A DNA stretch of 22,565 nucleotides from Bigelowiella natans CCMP2755 (taxonomy: Eukaryota; Cercozoa; Chlorarachniophyceae): contig ADNK01002475.1 in NCBI GenBank assembly GCA_000320545.1, positions 1 to 22,565 of the forward strand. Direction: 5' to 3'. Below are positions 10,355 through 21,613 of the stretch, piece by piece. Both the position numbers and the translations under genes were made by a program. How positions within the stretch are numbered: position 1 is the stretch's first letter; each line of letters begins with the position of its first letter. The notes beneath the pieces were generated by a model, which did not search any database, was not told the origin of the DNA, and worked only from the letters and a program-made list of their open reading frames with translations.

Positions 10355-13300
10355 GCTACCGCGTAGATTCGGGCTCATCCACCCTCATCGTGACGGGGCC
10401 GCCGGGTTTGATCCGCGTGAAAAAGAACGAGTTTCCACCCTCCCCTTCTTCGCCGCCCTCCCCCTTCTCCCCCCCCTCGTACTACTACCAACGTTACGCG
10501 GCGGGAGGGGGCTGCGGCTGCAGGCACAGCAGCAATAGCATGAGCACCAAAACCGGCGACGCTAACGATGGTGTGTCTGCTGCCGCTGCCTCCGCTCCCT
10601 CGCCGATGAAGCTGGCGTTGAGGCAGCAGCATCAGCAGCAGCAGGAGGAGGAAATCAACCGCAAGGAGATTAGGAAAAAGAAGAACAAGAAGAAGAGGAA
10701 GAAGAAAAAGAAGCAGAAGAATATTACAATGGGGATGGTGTCCGCTATGGCATTATCATCATTATCATCATCAGCGACATCATCGCCCTCATCGTCCTCC
10801 TACCAGCACCAGCACCGTCCCCCGCCCCCGCCCCTCTACCCGCCTTCGTCAACTGCTGACCGGGCGGGTCGGGCGGCGCGACACCGGCAAAGGAACGACA
10901 AGAAGCAACAGCAGCTTGACCATCACCAGCATCTACGAGCAAACCCGCCATATTCGAGGTCGCTGTCCGCCTCTACTCCCTTGGCTGCTCCCATTACTAC
11001 CACCGCCCCCCCCCCCTGCAGCGTGGATCTTCGCGCCCCTGCTGATGTCGCGCCACTGTTTCGGCGTCACGTGAAGAGGACCAATGCCCCCAGTGAAGCC
11101 GGTGGGGGGGGGCGATTGGCGACATGTAAGGACGGCCCAGATAGCAGCAGCAGTAGTGGAGAAAGACTCAGGGTTACTGATGCAGCAGCAGCAGCAGCAC
11201 CAGCAGCAGCACCAGCAGTGAAATCGACGCTGGAGGTCGTTCCCGTCTTCCAAAGCCATAACGATCTGCTCAACCCCCTAGGCCTCTACGATGAGTGCTG
11301 CCTGCTCGATGTCGATTTCGGCGGCGGCCGGTCGGGAGGCGGGGGCGGAGATGCGCGCAGCGACCGCTGCCGTCGCTGCTGCCAGGAGAAGACGCCCCAG
11401 TCCCGGAGCGACGCCGAGGCGCTTTTCTCACAAGAGTCGATCCAACATTTAACAACAACCAATACATTCCAATCACGTTTTCTTCTTTTGTACGTACTAC
11501 TACGCATACACACCGCTTTCGTTTATCTTCTAGATGAGGGTGGATGCTAGTAGTAGCAGCAGTCCTCCGATGGTGTTGGGGTGTGGGAGGGGGTGGGGGG
11601 GGAGGTGTCGGAACAGATGATTTTATTGAGGAAATTGGGGTGTGTTGTGTATGCGTGTGTGTGTGTGTGTGTGAGCTCACTCATTGTGCGATTTATCTTT
11701 CGTTGAATATCTGTGACTGCGCTCCTCCTCCTCCTCCTCCTATTCCACATTCCATCGTGACGATAGCAAATAGCTTGAGAGATCATCATCCTTTATTTTC
11801 ATCATGGTAGACTAGATTTGACATCGTAGCAGCATTTTGCTGCTTTCAATGCGAGGGCGGGAGGTGTTTTAACTAGCCTGTCGTTCATCTCTTCCTCTAC
11901 GCCATTCGTCGCATTTCTTCGTTTTTCCTCTTCTTCCTGTCGCTATTTCCCTGCAGTGTTGGGGTCTGCGCTCGCATGCTGGGAATTCACCAGCAAAGCT
12001 CGTCCGAATACACAACTTTATTCGGGAGGAAGACAATTTTTTGCATTTTAAAACAAAAACGGGCGTCGATCTTGTCTATTCACCAGTCGTGGGATCTCTC
12101 TTCTGACTCGTTTGTTGTCCTTGTTCGTCTTCTTTTGTGCGGTGGATGTTTCTTCTTCGCTACACTGACTAGGCCAATAAAGGCATGCTCATTTAAGGAC
12201 GATGTATTGCTCAGCGAGGTGGTGACGCACGCCAGGAGTAGCAGCATTGTTAGTAGGGATTCTTCTGATGCAACGATCATTTCACACTCGTACCATCTTC
12301 TCATCGTTGTAAATTGATGAGCAAGCTGCCGTTTTCTCCTCTTCCAAAACACATCGCTTGCACATTTTTCACGGTATCTTATGCGAGACACATCTACTCT
12401 CTTATGCAGATGGAAAAGGAGGAGCTTGCAATGCTGCTCGACGCCATGGCTAAGTTCCTTCAACGGCGAGGCAGCGGCCGCAGCAGCAGTAGCAGCAACG
12501 ACAAAAGCGAGGTGGGTCGTGTCTTAATGAGAGGCATCTTTGGCAACAATACGTCGTAGGGAGATGCACAGATGGTTTTACATGTGTCCACATTAGCTAG
12601 CCAACACACCGACCGAGAAGGTGGGGTAATTTACAGATCATCGATGTCGCGGATTATGCATCTCACTTAGAGAAGAAGCTTGGCGAGCGTATATTACTCC
12701 TCGTCTTGCTCTCCATCCCTCCCCCCCCCTCTCTCCCTCCCTCTCTCTCTCTCTATCTCTCTCCCTCTCATTTTACCCATATTTCCTTACACAGAAAGCA
12801 TCGTCATCATCAGTACCAAATAAGCAGCAGCAGCAGCAGCAGCGACAGAACTACGGGATTCTCCCAAGAGACTCAAACGACGTCAGGGACTTGCCGTTGT
12901 CGTACGAACCTCCCTCACATATGCAGAACTCAAAGAAGTCGCAGCTTCAGAAGAGGGTAAGATGCAAGAGAGATGGCGAATGGTAGGGGAGGGGGAGAGC
13001 AGAGGCGCAAGAAGCAATGAAGGCTATGCATACGGCGCGAATCTCCTACTACGACGACCACTTGCATCGTGAATTCGCTTTTGCTTTCATTTCCTCCTGC
13101 TCCTACTCCTCTTCGTCATCACCATCACCATCATCGCCACCATATATCGTCGTCATCGTCATCATTTCATCCTTCCTCCTCAGAAGGAAAGCAAGAGCGT
13201 GGATGGGATTGCATCCGTGAAAATAAAACGCTCCAAACGACGGCCGCCTCGCCAGATGCGATTCATGACGCAGAGGTAGTAGTAGTAGTAGTAGTAGTAG

Positions 13301-14158
13301 TTGTAGTTGTATTTGTGCACGAGCGATGATGCCCTTTGGGAGCGGGGGGGGGTGGGGCAAGCATGAGCGTCTGACTGTACCACTAGTATTAACGAGTATA
13401 GCCTACAGTTAGCTCTTCATGTACTTTTTTTGTCGTTCGTGCCGGGAATCGGCCTTCCCCCCCACCTCCGCCCCCCCCCCCCCCCCCACACACATCTTCG
13501 TCCATTCGTTGCTGCTGTAATTCATATCCACCTATCGCCCTTAGAATATCGTCGATTGGTCCGATGTCGGCGGCGTGCAAAGTGATCCGGGTGACGCTGC
13601 CAAAGGGGTACGGTTTCCAGACAGTCAACTGCACGCCGCTCAAGACCGTCGGGCAGATTACCGAGAAGGTGCATGCGTGATTGGAGGGATTAGAAAGCAG
13701 GGGGGTTGGGGGGGGGGGAGGTCACGGAGGAGGATATGATGTACACCTGTTATCAATCATCATCATATACTACAATTGCTACGTATTATTGATATTGCTC
13801 TTGCGTGTGCGTCCGTGCACAGGTATTCGAGCTTCGCCGCAAACGCAAACTAGCCCTCCCGGGCATCGCGTGGCGCAGCTTTGAGCTTGGATTTCCCGGC
13901 GCCCCAAGAGCCCTTCGTGATGAAACCAGCATCATGGAGCTGCCGAGTCTCAGGTCTCTGCTGCAGGCCAAGATTGGATCGGTAGTAGCTCGGTTGAGAT
14001 GCGTGAAGGGGGGGGGGGATCAGGGAAAGTCTTTTTTCCCATGCAGGAAGATGCATTCTCGGGCTGCGTTTTTTGCCGTTATCAACCCGCCAATGAATCT
14101 GAATTTAGGAAGGATTTTCAACAAGAGCAAACCAAAAATAATACACATACGCGTTGTG

Positions 14159-14202
<44 letters not shown>

Positions 14203-16085
14203 GTTGTATGTAATCAGGGGCGCGATCTGATGGGAACGGAACTCAGTGGGGAGGGCATCGAGCCCCTCAAAGCTGCTGCCGATGACCAGAGCATGATGAT
14301 GGTATTTATTGTCTCACACACTGCCAGCAGATAGAGAGATACCCAGAAATGAACACTCATCTCGATGCCTGCATCTTTCCTTGGCCATAATAACAGCTTC
14401 AGATGCGGAAACGCAGGCTGCTCCGTGAGCCGGCGCGCAGCGATGGGTCAGGGAAGCAAGTTGTGACGCGGGTTCGGTCCGCCTCCCAAGGCCACCGCCG
14501 ACTTCAAAACAAGCTGACTGAGGTGGTGTTCTCGCCACACCATCATACGTGTGTGGTAGGAGGAGTAGGAGGAGTATTAGCAGTAGTAGCAGCAGTCTTC
14601 CCTAGATGTAGATGTGATGCGCGCAGACGTGTATTTATGTATATAGTCGTGATCCTCAAACGACAACACAAACAACAGAAAATGATGACAGTATATCTGC
14701 GGGAGGAGAGTCATCAATGCTTCCCAACTCTCTCCTACCCCCCCCGTCCGACTCACTATGTTAAACGATCGTTTGGTTGATCTTTGCCTCCCCTCCCCCC
14801 CTCCCCCCGTTCCGCCCAATTTTGTCGGCATCCAGGGCCCTCAGGTCCAACAGCTTCGTAGGATGCTGCTTAGAATGATTAACAATTTAGAGCAAACGGG
14901 CTCGACTTCAGACCCGACATCGCCGTTACCATCAACGCCCGCTGCTGCTGCCACTGCTGCTACTTCGCTGGGGGCGTCGGCGAATTCACTGAGCAGAGGA
15001 GCGGGGGGGGCACATTGGAAAAAACCGCCTCTGATTGACGTTAGATCGCCAAGAGCGCCGCGACCAGCACGGCACCAACAGCACCACCACCAGCCGCTTT
15101 CGAGTCGGGGACACCCCACCCCCCCCTCCTCCTCCTCCTCCTCGTACGAGAGCGGTGGCAGTGATTTGCTGGAAGAGGCGCCCGGCACGCAGGTCGTGAT
15201 CATATCAGGAGGGATGGGGCTTGGGAAGACTCGCCTCCTGGAAACAACTGTGGAGGAAATCATCCAACCGAGGGGGACGACCAGCGCGGCCTCCCCTCAC
15301 GGCCAGCAGCAGCAGCAGCAGCGCCAGAACAACAATGGCGGGGGAGGGCGGCGGCGGCGGCGGCTCCTCCTTACCCCCTCACCCTACGAGTTCCACCCAC
15401 ATCTACTAACGGCCGCGGCTCGCAATTCGACATGAAAGAAGCCCGCTCTCCGCCATGCGCAGCATCCCTCTTCCGTATGATTGACCGAAAATTTTCGAAG
15501 AATTCCCCGGGGTCCAGGGCCACCCCCCACAAAAAAAGATAGGGCTGGGGTCAAAATCCCTTCGGGGGGGGCCGTCCCACCCTCGCCAACCCCGCGAAGT
15601 TTGGGGGTGAAAACAAAACGCATTCAAACCGGGGGCACAACCCTTTTCCCCCGAAGGCCAACCCCCACAAAAACAACCAACCCAGGAGGGGGGTGTGGGG
15701 GGGGGGGAGGAAGAACGTGGCGACGAGCACGGCGGGCATGCATGTGTGACTATCGAGGATATTGCTGCCGTCCTCAACGACTCGCTGCGACTGAGCTTCC
15801 TCGAGACCGATTTCACGAAGGCGATGTCCTCATCAGAGCGCGTCGAGGCCGCCTCTATGCTGCAGATTCTTCTGCTCAAGGCGTTCACGCGAGAGGTATG
15901 GATGGTTTTGTGCTGCTTGTTGTTTAAGCATCATGAAGTAGTAGTGGTAGTGGTAGTAGTAGTAGTAGTAGTAGTAGTCATAGTAGTAGCAGCAGCATCA
16001 ACAGCAATATCAGCGGAGGTGGTTTAAAGGAGCTAGAAAATCGTTGCTATTGTCGAGGTCTTTACTTAGCCTTGCATCCTGTTGG

Positions 16086-16126
<41 letters not shown>

Positions 16127-16128
16127 TC

Positions 16129-16176
<48 letters not shown>

Positions 16177-16731
16177 TATATCCTTCTCTCACTCCCCCTT
16201 CTCCCCACCCACTCCGCAGCATGCGGCCGTGATCATGGTCGACGACGCGATCTTCCTCGATGCCGCCTCCTGGAAGATGCTGCTGCGTATTGCCACCGAG
16301 GTTCCGCACGTCCTGCTCGTAATCGCCACGCGCCCTCTCAACAAGCTGTACATGGCCGCGTTTGCCGAGGAGATTCCACAGGAATTCAAAGCCCTCCGAC
16401 GCCTCCCAAAGACCATCTACGCGCCATTGCAGCCGCGGGGAGATGGCGTGCTGTACAAAATCGCATGCCTCTCGCTCGGGGTGGCTGATGTGCCGCCAAT
16501 GCTGGCCGATTTCCTCCTCGCGCGGGCCAACGGGAACCCTAAAGTCGTCAAGGAGTGCTGCTATGAGCTGCGCGCTCACTACGAGCTCTTCACGGTCGAA
16601 GACGGCCAGGTGGGGGCTGTAAGTAGTAGTAGTAGTAGTAGTAGTAATAGTAGTAGTAGTAGCGGTGGTGGTGGTGGTGGATATGATGAACAAATACATG
16701 AACAAATATATAACACATCTCTCTCTCTCTT

Positions 16732-16777
<46 letters not shown>

Positions 16778-16784
16778 CCCCGTT

Positions 16785-16825
<41 letters not shown>

Positions 16826-18512
16826 ATAAAAATGTTAGGTTTGGCTTCGAGATGGAATTGACTGGCTCCGGCTCGGCTCCTCGATGCGGTGTCCTTTCTC
16901 GGTGCGCGCGCTGTGCGCCCGGCGGCTCGACCGGCTGTCGTACAAGGCGCAGATGATCATCAAGATCGCGTCGCTGCTTGGGAACGGTCGCTTCTCCTTC
17001 CGAGTCATCCAGGATGTGTACCCCCTGCGGGAGAAGAAGAGCCTCCAGCGCGAGTTCAGCATGCTGCGGAAGTTCAACATCATCTGTCCGGCCGACCCGC
17101 CGCTGATCGGCAGCGTGGCTGAGAACGACATCGAGTGGTGCTTCGTCGACTCCTTCATGCAGAACATGCTGCGAAACCGCCTCATCTCCAACCAGACGAA
17201 GCAGCTCCGCGTGCGGGTGCTCAACGCCCGCATCGCCCACTTCGTCAAGATCCTGGCCCAGTGCAAGGAGCAGCAGACCGGCATCGCCTCTCTAAGCACC
17301 ACGGGGACCTCCATTCGAGACGGGGTGCACGCCGTGAAGCACTGCTCCGCGGACCTTTGGAACGAGGAGACGCAGTCCTGGGAGCTCAAGTACATCGTGC
17401 TGACCTACCGCGGCTTGTTCGTGCTCGACGACAAGGAGGACTTCTACAGCGCGGTGACGAACAAGGGCCAGATCTGCTGGTGGATCCGCATGAACACGGC
17501 GCTGGCCTTCCGCGAGAACGAGTTCCGCGGGCGCAACTTCACGCTGGTGCTCCGCGACGTGCAGGACTTCTACAGCCGCTTCCAGAAGGAGCTCTTCGAG
17601 AAGCCGAAGTCCTTCCGCTTCGCGCTCGCCTCCTACGACGCGATGGAGAAGTGGCTCGACGCGATCAAAGGGCATCAACCAGCAGAAAAACTCGAGGCTG
17701 TTCAAGAAGAACGAGAACCTGGGCCGCGCTCGGCGTCAAGTGGGAAAGAATCCCGGGAGGAGCGGCGAAAGCTCCTCCAACTCCCCACGACTCTCTCGAG
17801 AAGAAGCGCTACGAGCACGTTCAGACGTGCTCTCCTCCTTTCAAGCTGTGCTGCAGCCGGAGTCTCTCCGCACCGACGAGTGCTTCGTCAAGAAGTTCCG
17901 AGGGGTCTTCATCACCTCGATGTACAAGAAACGGTTTATCATGCTCGCAACCTCCAAGGAGCCGGAGGCGGAGGGGGACGAAATTCTGGAGAACAACGCC
18001 GATATCCGCGCCGGATTCACCAGCGTGAAGATGACCACCCCCACCACCAAAGGGGGTAGGGACGAGGAGGAGGAGGAGGAGGCCATACAGCTACTTATCG
18101 TCTCCAAGACTGATGGTATTAAGGAGAAGGCCAATGTTACCGATGCTGTGTGTCTTTCCACGCGCTGTTGTAAGGTACGTGTGTGCTGGCTGCTGCTGCC
18201 CCCTCCTCCCTCCCCCCTCTCGTTCTTGATTGGCCTATTCTCCGCGCGTTGCTCCCTAACCCAACCCCCCCCCCCCCCCCTAACAGGTGGAGTATAAGCT
18301 GAACTGGAGCGATGACGATGGCAAGAAGAAATCATCGTCCAAGACTACTTCCAAGGGCGGTGACGGTGACGGCAGCGGGGATCAACCCGGCGGTGGGTCT
18401 CTCTTGATTAGCGGGCAGCTATGGATGAAGAAGTCCAATGCTCTGTGGGAGCAGAAGACGATGGAGATCGACTTTCACGACGATGACCTGATGTACTTCT
18501 GGTTTCATAAGG

Positions 18513-18551
<39 letters not shown>

Positions 18552-18959
18552 GTGTGTATCGTGCGCTTTCTATCGCCTGCCTCGGGTGACTATGCTATCT
18601 ATATCATTGCAGACCGATCATTTGGGGGAGGGGGGAGGGTGAGAGACAGAAAAGTAAATGGGGATGATGTATATTTTTTGGGACACTGCTCAAGGGCAGA
18701 AATCACGGTCGTTTCTGTAGATTTCGTGATATCTATATTACTGTTTGTTTCAGATTGTTTGGGTCCTATTTATTACCCCTATATTCTCTCTCTCTCTCCC
18801 CCCCCATCAACCCACTAATTGCTGCCCTTCTTGTTGCTGCTATTCGTTTGCCCCACCACCGCCATTACCTCTGAAGATCCACGACGCCATTCACAAGTAT
18901 CGCCGGAAACCCGACATCACGGAGTCTAAGCTCGCTAGCCATTTCGAGGAGACGAATGT

Positions 18960-18991
<32 letters not shown>

Positions 18992-20114
18992 ATAGTCATC
19001 CGAAGAGAAAATCACAGGAAACAATACTTTTACATGATATTGTTGTTGTTGTTATTATATATTTACTATCTCCCTTTCTGCCCGCTGCTACTCTCTACTA
19101 CCCGCAGGGCCTTTACTCGTCCCCAACGCACCGCGCGGCGGATATCATCTCGATGCCGACGGCACGCGACGCGCGCTCGGTGATGATGCACGAGGTCAAC
19201 GGCTGGCTGACGTTTGACCGTTCCAATGACCTGAAGCGCACAGCAGTGGGCGGGGGCGGGGCCGGAGGGGAGGAGAAACAAATCCCGACGACTTCGATCC
19301 CATCATTGAGGCAGCAAGCTCTGCGACAGGCAGGGGGCACGATGCGCCTCTCCTCGCAACGTTTCCTACCACAGCAATCATCATCGCCCACTCTCCCCGG
19401 TGTGACTATGGAACCAGCAAAGGGAAGTGGAGCAGGAAGGGGGGAGCTTTCTGAGGATGCTGCTGCTGCTGCTGCTAAAGTTGGTAAAGCTAAAGCGAAA
19501 GCTATGCGACCTGCCCCCGCCGTGTCGTCAGCGATTGGGGAGGAATACGATGGTAACAGCGCTGTTGCTCTTGGCAAAACATCCAATAATAGCCAATCCA
19601 ATGGAGGAGGAGGTGGTGGTGGCGGTGACCCCCCTTCGCAGCACGCTGGAGAGCGGAAGGGGCGGGGAGAACCTGATGCCACTACCGGCGATGGATCGAC
19701 AGATGATGTGCCCCCCCCCCCCCCCCAAACACCTGCTGGCTCAGAACCATCGAGGATCGACCCGTCCTCCTCCTCCCACCCCTCCCACATCCAACAAAAC
19801 GGATACACAGACGCCATCCCACTTACGACGCACACGCCAGGTGAGATGTCTAAGAAGGGGGGCGAGGAGAGGAGCCCCATCGTCTTATCATCGCCGGCGC
19901 GGAGCCGTATCAACAGCGCCGCAGCAGTGCCGTCGGGAAGGAGCCCGAGCAGCTCGCACAAGTACATGAACTCGAATCTATCCGTGGACGCGATGAGCAC
20001 CATCACCGCCGCTTCGGGGTATTATTTACTTCGCTGCCACCTAATCGCTCTTCCAAGGAACAAACACCATTATAATAGAATCAAAATACTCGACCTCGGC
20101 GTTAATGCTTGCTT

Positions 20115-20164
<50 letters not shown>

Positions 20165-20930
20165 TCCGCATGGTGTTGTTGACTACTGCTACTTAGGGGT
20201 GCTGGTGGGGGGGGCAGCATGATGAGCTCCATCAACGAGACTGGCTCAGAAGCATCGATAATGACCGATAACGATCTTCAGAGCAATGCAGGCACGACGG
20301 TGACGTCGGGTGGCGTCATGACGATGATGATGGGGGAGGGCAGCAGCCATGGAAGTGGCGCTGGGAGCGCCAACATGCAGCAGCTCCGTCAAATTTTGAG
20401 CGTTGAGCAGGATAAATTGGTATGCATCGCAGTAGTGGAAGTAGTCATGGTTTGTTTCCGTGGTAGGGGGGGAAGGGGGGGGGGGATGAACACAATAAAA
20501 CTCCCACTGCCGCTGCTACTGACGAAGTGATTGTGGTGCTACAATATGATGGACGACGTAGGCGAATTCCTTGGAAGCGCTGGAAGATGCATTGGCTGTC
20601 ATTCGTGACGCTACTGCAACAAAGCAAGAACCTCGATGACGACGGCGGCGGCGGCGGCGGCGAAAACCACGGTGCTAATAAGGCGCTGGTGGTGGAACAA
20701 AGGTAAAGATCGTTGAATAATGAGAGAAGGAGCAGCAGGCGGGGGAGGGAAGGGGAATCAGACGCCATTTTCTATGGCTAGCAGGCAGGGGAAAAGGGGG
20801 GGGGGGAGGGGGGAAGAGAGAATTTGGCGACTTTAGCACATGTATTGAAATAAATGGATAATTAGATATAAAGGATGCAATCATGCTTGTGCATATTACT
20901 GATACTCTCGATAACGATGGAACGCTTCCC

Positions 20931-20973
<43 letters not shown>

Positions 20974-21206
20974 CCTCCCTCATCGCGCAGGCTCTCCACG
21001 CTCCGTAAGCAGATACAGGGCCTGCACGCGTTGGTGGAGGCCAAGATGGTCGCGTCGTCGGGCAGCACCGGCGAGAAGGAGAGCAGCCTCAGCGGTACAG
21101 CTTCAGCCTCCTCGCGAATGATGACCGTTATGGACGAGACGGTGGACCGAACTACGAGCCACTGGCTCAAGGTGAGACGACGAGTAGCAGCCAGCACTTG
21201 CTGTCG

Positions 21207-21254
<48 letters not shown>

Positions 21255-21581
21255 AGCCGTTGTTTGGTGCTATTTTGATGATGTTGATGATGATGATGAT
21301 GGAGCGGTCTGACTGTGGGAGGATAGCCCGTCTGACTGATTGGGGTCCTTGTTTATGTATTTTGTCACACCAATGAACGTCGTCAGTCGGAGTATACGCG
21401 GCACCGCCCTGCCCGGCCGCACAAGATGAGCTGGGTAGCCGTCCCCCCCGTCCTTGCTGACGCCAAGCAGCAATACGCCTCCCCGCAGCAGGGGCAGCAG
21501 CAGAAGAGAGAGGAGCACAAGCACAGCCCTTCCCCTGGCTCGATGCTTGAATCCAAGGCCGATCTTCCACGCGACACCGCT

Positions 21582-21613
<32 letters not shown>

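Noticed and set aside
11976-12463. Open frames on both strands between 11976 and 12463
   Set aside because: Their composition is not protein-like and the phases do not connect with neighbouring exons; treated as intron except for exon 12410-12511.
16082-16219. Leu-Ser/Tyr-Ile N-terminus preceding the Walker B exon
   Set aside because: It is a translation of CT and TA arrays; the acceptor CCGCAG at 16219 starts the real exon.
16590-17705. Long minus-strand open frames opposite the ATPase/PH exons
   Set aside because: They are shadows of GC-rich coding sequence; the plus strand shows conserved domain text and matching splice phases.
20875-20990. Hydrophobic Leu-Ser stretch as a signal or membrane segment
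   Set aside because: It comes from the CT array before the acceptor at 20990 and lies in an intron.
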